From the NCBI GenBank assembly GCA_030522415.1, contig CM060113.1, forward strand, positions 7,439,967-7,503,966: a stretch of DNA of 64,000 nucleotides, given 5' to 3'. Source of the stretch: Channallabes apus. Taxonomy: Eukaryota; Chordata; Actinopteri; Siluriformes; Clariidae. The notes beneath the pieces are model-generated. The model searched no databases. It was given only the letters and a program-made list of their open reading frames with translations, and was not told the origin of the DNA. The position numbers and the translations under genes were made by a program. Below, one piece after another: positions 11,953 to 24,429 of the stretch. Each line of letters opens with the position of its first letter. The stretch's first letter is position 1.

Positions 11953-13549
11953 CAGTGGTGTGAAAAACTATTTGCCCCCCTCCTGATTTCTTGTTCTTTT
12001 GCATGTTTGTCACACAAAATGTTTCTGATCATCAGAAACCGTTAACTATTAGTCAAAGATAACACAAGTAAACACAAAATACAGTTTTTAAATGAGGGGT
12101 TTTATTATTTAGGGAGAAAAAAATCCAAACCTACATGCCCCCTGAACCTAATAACTGGTTGGGCCACCCTTAGCAGCAATAACTGCAATCAAGCGTTTGC
12201 GATAACTTGCAACGAGTCTTTTACAGCGCTCTGGAGGAATTTTGGCCCACTCATCTTTGCAGAATTGTTGTAATTCAGCTGTATTTGAGGGTTTTCTAGC
12301 ATGAACCGCCTTTTTAAGGTCATGCCACAACATCTCAATAGGATTCAGGTCAGGACTTTGACTAGGCCACTCCAAAGTCTTCATTTTGTTTTTCTTCAGC
12401 CATTCAGAGGTGGATTTGCTGGTGTGTTTTGGGTCATTGTCCTGCTGCAGCACCCAAGATCGCTTCAACTTGAGTTGACGAACAGATGGCCGGACATTCT
12501 CCTTCAGGATTTTTTGGTAGACAGTAGAACTCATGGTTCCATCTATCACAGCAAGCCTTCCAGGTCCTGAAGCAGCAAAACAACCCCAGACCATCACACT
12601 ACCACCACCATATTTTACTGTTGGTATGATGTTCTTTTTCTGAAATGCTGTGTTACTTTTACGCCAGATGTAATGGGACACGCACCTTCCAAAAAGTTCA
12701 ACTTTTGTCTCGTCGGTCCACAAGGTATTTTCCCAAAAGTCTTGGCAATCATTGAGATGTTTTTTAGCAAAATTGAGACGAGCCTTAATGTTCTTTTTGC
12801 TTAAAAGTGGTTTGCGCCTTGGAAATCTGCCATGCAGGCCGTTTTTGCCCAGTCTCTTTCTTATGGTGGAGTCGTGAACACTGACCTTAATTGCGGCAAG
12901 TGAGGCCTGCAGTTCTTTAGATGTTGTCCTGGGGTCTTTTGTGGCCTCTCGGATGAGTTGTCTGTGCGCTCTTGGGGTAATTTCGGTCGGCCGGCCACTC
13001 CTGGGAAGGTTCACCACTGTTCCATGTTTTTGCCATTTGTGGATAATGGCTCTCACTGTGGTTCGCTGGAGTCCCAAAGCTTTAGAAAAGGCTTTATATC
13101 CTTTACCAGACTGATAGATCTCAATTACTTTTGTTCTCATTTGTTCCTGAATTTCTTTGGATCTTGGCATGATGTCTAGCTTTTGAGGTGCTTTTGGTCT
13201 ACTTCTCTGTGTCAGGTAGCTCCTATTTAAGTGATTTCTTGATTGAAACAGGTGTGGCAGTAATCAGGCCTGGGGGTGACTACAGAAATTGAACTCAGGT
13301 GTGATAAACCACAGTTAAGTTATTTTTTAACAAGGGGGGCAATCATTTTTTCACACAGGACCATGTAGATTTGGAGTTTTTTTTCTCCCTTAATAACGTA
13401 AACCTTCATTTACAAACTGCATTTTGTGTTCAATTATGTTATCTTTGACTAATAGTTAACGGTTTTTGATGAGCAGAAACATTTAAGTGTGACAAACATG
13501 CAAAAGAATAAGAAATCAGGAAGGGGGCAAATAGTTTTTCACACCACTG
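11953..13549 (-). mobile_element. complete Tc1-like transposon with IR/DR ends
   Basis: The element is bounded by the target TA at 11951-11952 and 13550-13551. It starts CAGTGG and ends CCACTG. The inverted repeats are about 200 bp long and near-identical over the first 140 bp; differences are mostly single substitutions and a one-base indel. An inner direct-repeat copy ('gggggcaatcattttttc') lies near 13336-13356 of the right arm; the matching inner copy on the left is not clear. The single coding region is intact, so the element could be autonomous. Confidence 0.94.
12148..13170 (-). CDS. Tc1-like transposase, intact, 340 aa
   Basis: This protein catalyses cut-and-paste transposition into TA sites. 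The frame is uninterrupted from the ATG at 13170 to the stop at 12148-12150, the usual length for Tc1 transposases. Residues about 1-110 form the paired-like DNA-binding domain (two helix-turn-helix units separated by a GRP-type linker, PRSGRPTE). The DD34E catalytic domain shows the first Asp in WTDETKVELFG, the second in QQDNDPKHT and the Glu in SPDLNPIEMLW. A glycine-rich box (GGGSVMVWGCFAASG) lies between the first two. No stop or frameshift is visible. Activity depends on residues I cannot test by reading. It lies in the fstl intron on the opposite strand. Confidence 0.94.
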   Translation of the reverse strand: MPRSKEIQEQMRTKVIEIYQSGKGYKAFSKALGLQRTTVRAIIHKWQKHGTVVNLPRSGRPTEITPRAHRQLIREATKDPRTTSKELQASLAAIKVSVHDSTIRKRLGKNGLHGRFPRRKPLLSKKNIKARLNFAKKHLNDCQDFWENTLWTDETKVELFGRCVSHYIWRKSNTAFQKKNIIPTVKYGGGSVMVWGCFAASGPGRLAVIDGTMSSTVYQKILKENVRPSVRQLKLKRSWVLQQDNDPKHTSKSTSEWLKKNKMKTLEWPSQSPDLNPIEMLWHDLKKAVHARKPSNTAELQQFCKDEWAKIPPERCKRLVASYRKRLIAVIAAKGGPTSY

Positions 13550-13551
13550 TA

Positions 13552-16520
13552 TACTTCCTGAGCTTTTACAATGTAGATATACAGCATGAACAAAACAAAA
13601 AAAATAAGAAACTCATTTCATATTTACAATTTCATGCCATGAACAAAAGGACTGTGACTTACATAATATAAACTCTTTTTTTTTTCACCCACAAAGGAAG
13701 ATATACAGTACTGTAAGTAGGAATACAAGTAGGCCGCTAAGGAGATGAATTGAGTTTCCAGAACAAAAATACAAATAAATTACAGCATACCCAGTGAACT
13801 CTCAGGGAAAAAAAACAAACATACTGTAGAAACAGTAGGGCTGCTCATAAAGTTCAATTATTCACTTCTTTAGCCAGAGAGCACAACTGAGCACAACTTT
13901 CTTCTTGGTACAAAGAAACAGCACAGACTAGCTGAGTGCACTGAAGGTAATGACTGCAATTCGAATCGTGAGTCATTTTTTAAAGCATCAGGGCTTTCGA
14001 ACAGAGCTCGGATTCCTGTCTGGTCTGCAAAGCGATAATGAGTTGGTAGCACCTGGGCATCTGATCATCATGCACAGGCCTACTTGGTTTGCATGTCGTC
14101 GATGCAGTGGGAGCAGTTCGGTTGCAGGGTTCTCTGTATCAGTAGCTTACAGTATGTATAGCAGTAAATGACGACTTCTCCATAAAAAAAAAATAAAAGC
14201 TTTTTACCATAATAATGCTTATTGCATTGGCGTTTGGAAATAGGTTGTTTGATTTACTGTAGCGGTGCAAATTAATAATTTATGACAAGATTTTAATTAA
14301 TCCTTCAAAACAACCTGACCACAATTTAAAAAAGTTCCACTGATAAGCCAGGAACAAGTTTTTACTTATTAAGTAATACAGTATTATAGCTTTAGGTTCA
14401 TCCTTAGGTTAGATGTGGCTAAAAAAATGGAGACTTCCAAAGAATATTTTAATTAAATGCAACAAATTGAAAAAGAATATGATGAAATCCACCTGTATAA
14501 AATCTCCTCCATGAGTGAATGTAAAGAGCTTACAATGCTAAAGAAATCTATAGCTACTGACCAGTTCAAGTCAGAGAATGGATATACAAATACGTACAGT
14601 ATATAGTGTATATTACCACGAATATAGCCAGACACGTTCTATACAGTATAACCTTTTTTTTCCCTTTCAAATCTTGACAGTAAAATTCGACCTGCTTCCA
14701 CTTTATATCTCATCATTTAAAATAATTTGAAACTCTTTCAACTTGACATTTAACATCAATTATTGAATTTTACAATACTCTTTACAATTGCAAAAGTCTT
14801 GAGCCACCACTCATTTCTTGATATTTTGCTTCCAAAGAGACAGACCAGACATTCTTGTATTTTTAATGTAGTCTTGAGGAATAGTTCTCCAGAATTACTG
14901 GGTCTCACTTTTTGGCAAGTTTTTGTCTCTCGTTTTCAGTCCTGTTCCTGTACTGTACGTGAGCAGTTTCAAGAGTCAAGACTAATACTTTTTGTTTGTT
15001 AAGCCACCCAGTGACCTATGAATCATTCAAACATCTACATCTATGGCATTAACCAGTAACAAAAAAACAAACAATGATGACAGATGATTAGTATAACAGT
15101 GATGCTGAATGCTGAGTGGTTGGAACGGACGAGAGGGGAAACGAGGTTGCTGCTGGTGTGCGGTTGTTACATAAATAACTTGTTTTTCTTTATTATATCT
15201 TTAGGCATTTTACAGCCTGCTATGGTGAAACATTTATATATTATTCTTTTATTTTATTTTATTTAATCCACTTAATTTAATTTTATGTAATTTAATTAAA
15301 CATGAAGAAATCCGAGGTGGCTTAAGACTTTTATGTATTACTGTTGCTTTCCTTTTTACATATACTGTATTTTTATTCTGTACACTTTTTTATAGACTGT
15401 ATGCCAGAAAGCCAGAAGCTAATTTAGTTTAATTTATTTAACACACACATCTGTCTAACGATATGAATGTGAACTACAATTTGCCAGTATGGTACAGGTA
15501 TGTCATATCCAACTGTTTAAAATGACTGCTAAGGCCATTATGGAATTTTATCCATTTCTTTGTTATGGGACAAAATAATTGATGAAATAACCAGATAGTA
15601 CCTTACGTTATTAAGTCTTTCTATTAATTAGGAATTAAGGCAAAACAAAGTAAAAGCAGATAACATCTAAGTTACTGTACAGTCAGACATCTTGGTAAAC
15701 AAGGAAGTACAAAATGCAGACCACAAATAATTGAAACAAACCTCAATGCCTCCTCATCTCATAAGGGCAACCTGGTGAGTGTAGAAGCTGAGCACGAAAA
15801 CCAATCTTTGGAGTTTGGGTCGTCTGGATGAATCTAAAGGAAAGCAGTTTGATTGACCCATGATCTTTGGAGAAGATGGCCGCCATTTCAGTGGCACTCT
15901 GTTGTCTGAATCTTCTCGGTTCAGTGCTTTCTGAGCCAGTGTATTTCCCCCCCTGTCACATCTGTTTACAACTGATCAGGTTTGATGCCTTCCACTAGAA
16001 TGGACCTTTTGCTTTCCGCCTCTCTAAACGTCCCTCTGTCCCACGTGAGTCAAGAGCTCTAGAAGTGGGATAAAGGTAATTGAGTAGAAGCATTACCTGC
16101 CTAGGTGGTTCAGACACTTTCAAAAGTGAAAACTTTTAAGGATGACCTGTCTAATAATTTTTTCCTGCAGTGCACTCAGCACAGTTCACAGCTAGCCATA
16201 GTGTCGCCATATCACCCAGCACTAAGCATACAGGTTAGGTAGGTAATCATTCCTGTGCTTTAAATGTGTACCCTGTCTACTCCATTTGCAAATAGTCTTG
16301 CCATATTGATAACTTTTTATTGCTAGATGTGCTCACTTTTTAGAGTCCCATTTACTTCAAAATACAGCCTTGCAGGGAATCAGGTAAGGTGTTAACAAGC
16401 GTCCTGAACTCAATATGCCTCTCCAGTTCATTTCACAGCTGCTGGTTTTACAAGTTGAAGAAGCATGTTCTCCTGCCTCATCACCAGGGTGTAAAGCCTG
16501 ACTGAGTGGTGCTCTGAACA
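13552..16520. other. intronic sequence, nothing recognised
   Basis: No exon or known repeat is recognised. The stretch is AT-rich and holds about eleven TACAGTA/TACTGTA heptamers, including an overlapping pair at 13704-13715. Confidence 0.5.
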
Positions 16521-16527
16521 ACAAATG

Positions 16528-16760
16528 ATCGCTATTATACCCAACAACCAATCATTGATCTCAGCTATTTCTCAACAGCCAATCACTGATGATCATTATT
16601 CGCAACAACAATTCACTGATTATCCTTGTTCTCAGTGACTACATATTGATCACCATTGTTCCTAACAACCAATGAATGATTGCTGTTGTTCCTAACAAAC
16701 AATTACTATTCATGATTATGCATAATTACCAATAAATGATCACTGTTGTTCCAAATGATG
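16528..16760 (+). repeat. degenerate ~30-bp minisatellite with CCAAT cores
   Basis: Seven or eight diverged units of roughly 30 bp share the pattern 'acaaccaatcactgatca' followed by 'ccattgttcct'. Most units keep CCAAT or CAAT. The array ends about 165 bp before the Kazal exon. It could be a neutral tandem repeat or could supply CCAAT-type protein sites; only the repetition is seen. Confidence 0.7.
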
Positions 16761-16857
16761 GATTTTCCCCTCTTTTTGTAATTGCATTGAAATGCGATTG
16801 ATTCAACAAAGCAACAAAACTATGCAAGTGATATAATCTGCTCACAGATTATTGTAG

Positions 16858-17316
<459 letters not shown>

Positions 17317-17426
17317 TAAAATAAAAAATTAAACACAAATACCCCGTTGAACTGGCAGACATATATGCTTTATTTTACTCTAATTAGCTTTAATCACGAC
17401 GTAATTAAAAGAAAATTTGCGAGAAG

Positions 17427-17455
17427 GAGGAGGAGGAGGAGGAGGAGGAGGAGGA
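17427..17455. repeat. (AGG)n microsatellite
   Basis: About nine AGG units in tandem. Confidence 0.9.
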
Positions 17456-17459
17456 ATAC

Positions 17460-17890
17460 AACATGGGAGGAGGTGGCTGGGTCACTTATTGAAAGCCCTC
17501 TCATTGCCATAATCCTCTCAATCTGCCTCTTCTGTCACGCTTATTCATGATTTGCCAAATCACATTTGATCTGTTTCACAGTGTGGATGACATCTGTTCT
17601 GCTCATTAGGTCTGTTCTAACAGACTTTAATTATTCATCTTCCTCCAAGAGTTTGTTTTAGCTGTAGAGACGACTCCACACTACGGTGGTGCACAGTATT
17701 AACATGGTTTTGTCTCTGAACAGCGGCCACCTTGTTTCAGGTCATTTGTGTCATTAGCCTTTAGTGCAATAGTGTAAAAAACATTATTTAAAAGACATCA
17801 GCAGTAAATTTGTACCAAGGAAACATGAGAATCACATGCTGTTCTGGCTGAATTTAGAAAAATAGCTGACAATGAAAAATAATATGATAA
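17460..17890. other. intronic sequence, nothing recognised
   Basis: No gene or known repeat is seen. Confidence 0.45.
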
Positions 17891-17903
17891 TAATGTACTT
17901 TTG

Positions 17904-18283
17904 GGCGGCGCGGTGGTGTAGTGGTTAGCACTGTCGCCTTGCACCTCCAGGGTCTGGGTTCGATTCCCCGGCCAGGCTCGATTCCCGTCTCTGTGTGCAT
18001 GGAGTTTGCATGTTCTCCCCGTGCTTGGTGGGTTTCCTCCGGGTACTCCGGTTTCCTCCCACAGTCCAAAGATATGCAGGTTAGGCTAATTGGCGTTCCT
18101 AAATTGCCCGTAGTGTGTGATTGGGTGTGTGAGTGTGTGTATGTGTGTGTGCCCTGCGATGGATTGGCACCCTGTCGAGGGTGTACCCCGCCTAGTGTAC
18201 CCCGAAGTCTCCTGGGATAGGCTCCAGGTCCCCCGCGACCCTGAACACAGGATTAAGCGGTATAGAAAATGAATGAATGAATG
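17904..18283 (+). repeat. tRNA-derived SINE, full length with TSD
   Basis: This copy is nearly identical to 266-649. The 12-bp target duplication AATGTACTTTTG lies at 17892-17903 and 18284-18295. A and B boxes are intact. It contains no TACAGTA heptamer. Confidence 0.94.
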
Positions 18284-18349
18284 AATGTACTTTTGAGGAA
18301 TCTCTTAAAATCAAAAATACAGATACAGTATATCAATATCTTACCAAAA

Positions 18350-19195
18350 CATCCAACTCAAATTATATTGGTCACATACAGTACACAGCCATACACAGTA
18401 AGACATGCAGTGAAATGCTTATCCGATCTTAAAAAACAAAATTATCAATAAGAAATAAATTATTAAATTATATAAGAATGAAATAGGCGGCGCGGTGGTG
18501 TAGTGGTTAGCACTGTCGCCTTGCACCTCCAGGGTCTAGGTTCGATTCCCCGGCCAGGCTCGATTCCCGTCTCTGTGTGCATGGAGTTTGCATGTTCTCC
18601 CCGTGCTTGGTGGGTTTCCTCCGGGTACTCCGGTTTCCTCCCACAGTCCAAAGATATGCAGGTTAGGCTAATTGGCGTTCCTAAATTGCCCATAGTGTGT
18701 GATTGGGTGTGTGAGTGTGTGTGTGCCCTGCGATGGATTGGCACCCTGTCCAGGGTGTACCCCGCCTTGTGCCCTAAGACTCCTGGGATAGGCTCCAGGT
18801 CCCCCGCGACCCTGAATAGAAGGATAACGCGGTATAGAAGATGAATGAATGAATGAATAAGAATACAGTAAATATACTGTGGAAGATGTAGAAGATGAGA
18901 ACAAAATATAAAATATACAATATATATTAAAAAAAAACCCTTAGCTGTACAAAGTGTAGACGATATGACTGTACACATTGACATGGAAGATAAATAGAAT
19001 TTAAATAGAGATTTCCAAGGAGTGTGCAAGTGTGCATGGATGTGAAGATATAATGATCATACTGTAGCTGTGCAATGTGCAAAGGTGGGCAAAAAATGCA
19101 ATAGAAATGTCCAGGGTGTGTGCAAATGTGCATGAATGTGTAAAAGTGTACTGTCCATAAATGTCTTTGGGTGTGAGCAAAATGTCCATAAAGTT
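18350..19195. repeat. dispersed LINE-associated fish repeat, split by a SINE
   Basis: The text 'gacatgcagtgaaatgctta' near 18403, followed by AT-rich sequence and then several diverged units containing 'gtgcaaatgtgcatg' (19020-19140), resembles a common teleost repeat associated with non-LTR elements. It is interrupted by the SINE at 18486-18856. Class and ends are uncertain. Confidence 0.4.
18486..18856 (+). repeat. tRNA-derived SINE, full length, probable TSD
   Basis: Complete head and body. The left flank 'ataagaatgaaata' (18472-18485) resembles the right flank 18857-18874 if a CAGTA insertion there is removed, giving a target duplication of about 13 bp with one indel. Confidence 0.85.
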
Positions 19196-19199
19196 TTAT

Positions 19200-20285
19200 T
19201 TTAATCTATTTATTTCGGGTTTAAATAACATAAATACATTCAAGTCAAGAAATTTAGCCAACAGAAGAATTTGACGATGTAAGACGTTTTCCCAGAATAG
19301 CAAAAAAAGTATTTCCAGACCCAGTTAAAAGTTTAATCACGTCCATGGACGATGTTACTCCATCACATGAGGGCAGAATTATGGCCAGTTGCTTAGAGTT
19401 CAGAGTGCCAAGTGTTCGGAGAAAAATGGCTGTTTGTTGCCGAAGCCTTGCTTTGATGGAAACATCAAGAGGCAGCCATTTTATTTCCCATCCACTGGAC
19501 CTCTTATCTTTCTGAGAAGCAGAAGAAAGGAGGGGGAGAAAAAATCCTACAGATGGGCTTTGAGGGCTTTCAATCTGAATGGGAAGCAGTGCATGACTCT
19601 GGTGAACTCACATTTCTCTCCAATCTTTTCCTCTCCCCTATTTCTGGCACACATGATTGGGAGATTGGATATACTGTATGCGGGTTTACACCAGATTGGA
19701 AATTAAGTGGCACTCAACGTCTTTGCCTTTGCAGAATATTTGCTACACTCGATGGACAGAACAGCGTAAATTATATGCAGAACAATGGTGAATAAAATAG
19801 CTTTTTCAGTTGCAGCATTAACTTGTTTTTTTCTTTGCAGCCCTTTTTGTGCTTTTTTCCATTAGTTTGGATGACTATTACCATTTTTAATAGTTAATAT
19901 GCCATATAAATCAGACCACATCATCCGGGCTTTATTTCATATAAAGACTACATCTGCATTGATCGGTATAAAGCGAAGAAACAACTACAATACAGGGTAG
20001 AACTCCTCCACCATATGGAGATGTTTTAAAAACCAAGAAGATAGCTTTTTGTTTTTAATTATTATTATTATCTTTCAGCTCCAGAAGGAAAATTGTCCCA
20101 TGTATTTGTAACATGCCAGATAAAAGACTGTAGATTGTTGCCCACAGGGATGCAGGGTTTGGCATTAGCATGAGCGTTGGGATAAAATGAAGGTGCAAGC
20201 TGTTATGTTGGTGAAGTGAACTGTAAACACAATATTTGTAAATTGTGTTCTTGGCAAGCTCCTGAGTCCTGGGTGATTTCTAAAG
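19200..20285. other. intronic sequence, nothing recognised
   Basis: No coding or repeat similarity is seen. Open frames at 19389-19795 lack recognisable domains and have no supporting splice context. Confidence 0.45.
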
Positions 20286-20289
20286 ACAT

Positions 20290-20690
20290 TAACAAACTAT
20301 CCGGGGAAAAATCAGTACTCTACAATGATCAGTCATAACAATAAAACGCAAAATATCAAGCGCAGTATTGTTTTGGTTCCCCTGTACCCGCTGGAGCAAC
20401 ACTGGCCCCCTGGGGCGTGGCTCTGCAAGACCCCTGGAGGTGTTCTGTGGGGTCTGGCACCAGGACATTAGCGGAGTGCTCTGGGTTGCCGAGCACTGGC
20501 CTCCATGGATCAGGCTTGTTTGTCCGGTACATTCCATGGATGCTTGATTGGATTGAGATTTGGGGACAGTGGAGACCAAATCAACAATCTTAAACTCTTT
20601 GCCTGCTAGACCCCCATACGTGGCAGGCTGTGATTCTTGGTTGTTTTGATATTTTTCTATCATTGCCATCATTGATTTTTTTTTTCAGCA
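20290..20690. repeat. dispersed fish DNA-element relic
   Basis: The text around 20420-20560 ('ggtctggcaccaggacatta', 'ccatggatcaggcttgtttg', 'ttgattggattgagatttgg') matches a sequence I recognise as common in teleost genomes, probably a transposon remnant. No frame or terminal repeat can be supported here. Confidence 0.4.
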
Positions 20691-20792
20691 GGTTGTGCGA
20701 AATTGGCTTTTCTTACTGTACATGAGCCTCGTGTACCCATGATTCTGTCACCAGTTTCCTGGTATACAGTAATTGAAGTAATTGATCATCAA

Positions 20793-21165
20793 TAGTTAGC
20801 ACTGTCGCCTTGCACCTCCAGGGTCTGGGTTCGATTCCCCGGCCAGGCTCGATTCCCATCTCTGTGTGCATGGAGTTTGCATGTTCTCCCCGTGCTTGGT
20901 GGGTTTCCTCCGGGTACTCCGGTTTCCTCCCATAGTCCAAAGATATGCAGGTTAGGCTAATTGGCGTTCCCAAATTGACCGTAGTGTGTGAATGAGTGTG
21001 TGAATGTGCGTACGTGTGTGTGCCCTGCGATGGATTGGCACCCTGTCCAGGGTGTACCCCGCCTTGTGCCCTAAGCCTCCTGGGATAGGCTCTAGGCCCC
21101 CCGCGACCCTGTGTATAAGGATAAAGCGGTATAGAAGATGAATGAATGAATGAATGAATGAATGA
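20793..21165 (+). repeat. tRNA-derived SINE, 5'-truncated
   Basis: It starts inside the tRNA-like head ('agttagcactgtcgcc'), so the first A-box bases are missing. Body and (GAAT)n tail are present. Confidence 0.9.
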
Positions 21166-21169
21166 TATT

Positions 21170-22045
21170 CAATTTACCTGGCGGTGGTGTGTGTTAGTGC
21201 TGTGTCTGAATGATATAGTGGATAAGAACCGAATAAAGATTAAGAAACACCCTTTACATGGGCAGATGGACATTTTCTTTTGAACAATGCAGTCCTTAAC
21301 TGAAGATACAGTATATAATGTATCCTAATGATTGAAGTTTACTATGAGAAAATCACATTTAGATAATCTATTCGTATTATTAAAGACACCCTGTCTACCA
21401 AAATATTAGTACGTCATATGATCTACTTATGTAAAATGATGCAATGATTACTAATTTATTTTGTCACTTCCCTTCTGTTGATTTCAATTCCCATATATTC
21501 ATTAAAACTTTTTAAAAAGGGCTTGTGTGTGTTTTAATTATGATGTAACAGATCTGAACTGATTCAGCTTATTACTGTACTGTATGTTCATTCCAATATG
21601 ACGCATGACAGCTTTCCGTGACTATGACATTGTATGTGTAATTAAATCACTTTTACATACAGTAGGATGGTTTTATCCAGCTGTCTTTTTTTGTTATTGG
21701 AACCTTACACATCAAAGCCAAGCCATGGTTAACAAAATGCAAACAGTTCCACATTGTTTTGGCTGTGTTACAGAATTCAGTCATAACGAGATTTGTGAAC
21801 ATTTTTCCACCCATCGCCACGCATCTGTATAATACCAAAATATATCTTTTTTTTGTATTTAATAAGGAGGAATGAATGATTGAATGAAGGCATAGTGATT
21901 CACACTGCTCATGTTTCACATAAATGAGGACTAACTGCACACTCAGACTTTATAATATTTTTCTGTACAGTCTGTAATTTATGCTGCATAATTTATACGT
22001 TATACACTTTAGACACTTCTATTTTTAATTTATTTTATTTTGGTA
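21170..22045. other. intronic sequence, nothing recognised
   Basis: AT-rich, with overlapping TACTGTA heptamers at 21573-21584. Confidence 0.45.
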
Positions 22046-22050
22046 ACTAC

Positions 22051-22560
22051 AGTGGAAGCTCGGCATACAAGTGCCACGCCTCACTGATTTTTACCCTAAA
22101 AGCTAAAATTTTGCATGAAAGTTGTCTCATCATACGAAGCACCGAACGCAAAGTTGCGTGTACATCCAGGAGCCGTACAACATTTGTTTGCGTCAGTTCA
22201 AAGTCAAGTTAAGTAAGTTTACATATTTTTGGTGTTTTTTATTCTTGCATTTTGTGCACCATGAGTCACAAGAATGTTAGCAAGGACGGTACAGTAGCAA
22301 GAAGATAAGGGAGCCATTTTCAGTTTAGTTTTTAAAGCAGCCAGTGCCAAGCGGAATCATAAATTAAAGTGAGGTTTAATGTCTATTTCATATTTTACTT
22401 TAATTTTATGTAGGTTCTAAATATGAGTGTTTTAAATGAAAAATGTGATTATAATGTTGGAAATTGGTAATACTGGTAATATTTGGGGATTATCGGAATT
22501 TACATTATTTTATATAGGACAGTGTGTTTTATCTTAAAAACGTGCCCCAAAACAGATTAA
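22051..22560 (+). mobile_element. pogo/Tigger-like element, internally deleted
   Basis: It begins 'cagtggaagctcggcat' just after TA. A short reading start near 22261 (MSHKNVSKDG) resembles the N-terminus of Tigger transposases and then runs into a stop. The remainder looks like the AT-rich 3' portion. The right end is not clear. Non-autonomous. Confidence 0.5.
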
Positions 22561-22697
22561 CTTTATATGCAAACGCACAGCTGTATAGTTTCATTTTAAG
22601 CTTTTCAGAAATTTCTAACTTTTTTTGTTTACATTTTTGTTATAATAATAAAAAAATCATATTCATATTACTTTAATTGGAATATTCTTTGTTTAAT

Positions 22698-22766
22698 TGC
22701 CAGGCCACAGTTGTAAATAAGAAACCTGTTCTTAATCTGTCTTGCCTGGTTAAATAAAGGTAAAAA
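22698..22766 (+). repeat. LINE-type 3' tail fragment
   Basis: 'ttgtaaataagaaacctgtt' and 'ttgcctggttaaataaaggt' resemble a conserved 3' end found on many fish retroelements. Short and isolated. Confidence 0.4.
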
Positions 22767-22769
22767 AAT

Positions 22770-24420
22770 ACAATAAAAATAATAATTTTATTATAGCAAT
22801 AATTTTTTCCCATTTATGCACCAACTTCTAACTTTGGAACTGAGTTTAGTCAATTTTATCCCACGATTGTGTCACATATATACTTTCCACCAAAAAAAAA
22901 ACACAAAGCTTGTCCTTTACACTTAGACATTTTTCATTTGATCACCTTTTAAGCGGGCTCGGAACTCAGCCATGATGCACGCCAACACTATCAGTTGTTT
23001 TATAGCCACATTATTCTTTTCCCTACACTTTATTCCATTTTATTAATCCATCTCATTGCGACTCTGTCATGATTTCTGCACTTTACTAATACACCAACGT
23101 TTCTTTGGTGTAATTTATACTCGCCTTCAAGCTATTTTATCCCAATGGGAAATTCTACACTTAAAGATTTCTTCTTGATACACGAGGATCTTTACTGGGG
23201 ATTTTTACTTTTTTGTTCTGTATGTGTGTCATCATTGTCACAAATTATTCTCTTAAAATTCCTTCTGACAAATCGAATAAAATGAATAAGAAGCATGAGC
23301 TTTTTCTAAGAGCTGAGACATAGAAAAAAAAGGCAACATGCCATCAGCAGGATTTTAACCGAGAATCTCCAGATCACAAAGCGAATGCTTTATCAACATG
23401 GTGGCCGTGAATACTTTTTTCTGTCTGTATTTTTTTTTTCTCCCACTGGTTACTTTATTTTATTTATTGACATTATTTTTCAAGTGTTGGCTGAAACGTG
23501 CTTGAAAAACTTATTTGAGCAAAACAGAATTTAAATCAATTCTACGTTTTAAAAAGAATTTAAAGATAGACACCTTCATTTTATTTAACTGAGGAGAAAG
23601 CATAGAGATGTAGAGTGACGTAGCTGTACGATATGAATAATTCACAGATTCAAACTAAATTCAGTCAAGAATCTATCATGCATGGAATACCATAATAGAC
23701 AGTTGACTGTCATCCAGCATACAGTCTCAGAGCTCATTTTGAATGGTCTTAGACTTACCTTTGTTCGACTGTGCTTGATACTGCTAGTGTGTATCCTGTC
23801 GCTGCTGAGGTGCACAAGGAGAATCTAATATCATCACCAAGGTTTGACAGGTTTCAGGAACATTTCTAGTTCAACTTTGTCTCAAAATCCAGCGCAAAAA
23901 TAATCTGGCGTTGGAAAAGCAAGACATATTTTTCTTCGTTTCCTTTGCCGTTGCATGGAAAGCAAAGTCACTGTGATGCACATAAATTTCCAATATACAA
24001 GTATCCAATTACCCACTCCATGACTCCCCATTTCTCATTCCCGATCTTTGCAATATTCAATGTCGAACTGAAATTGCTCTGTATACTGTATCTAGACACA
24101 CTGTGTATTTAATCTTATAATTTGTTTGTAGAAAGATATCAGAAATAGTTTTGAATATTTAAAAAATGAAATTGGTATCAGTGAATACCACAATTTGGCC
24201 TAAAAAGAGGCCATCACGATTCCTGTCCCAATAGTCCTCTATTAAAGCTTGTTTTATGACTCCAAGGTTCAATAATAACTATTCTAGCAAGGAGAGGAAA
24301 TCGATTAAACATTTGGTTGAATTAATCAATTACTGTAGCACCACTGTTTTTAAATCAATAGCTAGTCAAGAGGTGGTAGTATATTAGTGGATCAGTATAT
24401 CAGTATATTAGGAGAATTGA
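22770..24420. other. intronic sequence, mostly unrecognised
   Basis: A tRNA-like fragment on the minus strand near 23337-23412 ('aaagcattcgctttgtgatc' plus a B-box-like 'ggttaaaatcc') may be a tRNA-derived relic. Otherwise nothing is recognised. Confidence 0.4.
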
Positions 24421-24429
24421 ACGTGTATG

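Noticed and set aside
17854..18844. Recurrent open frames sharing [20 protein letters not shown] or [20 protein letters not shown]
   Set aside because: They recur at every SINE copy on one or other strand. They are accidental frames through the SINE body.
19389..19795. Overlapping 105- and 80-codon frames as a small gene
   Set aside because: No domain, conserved motif or splice signal supports them.
23337..23412. Functional tRNA gene on the minus strand
   Set aside because: Only a B-box-like and a partial anticodon-arm match are seen; the acceptor stem does not pair.
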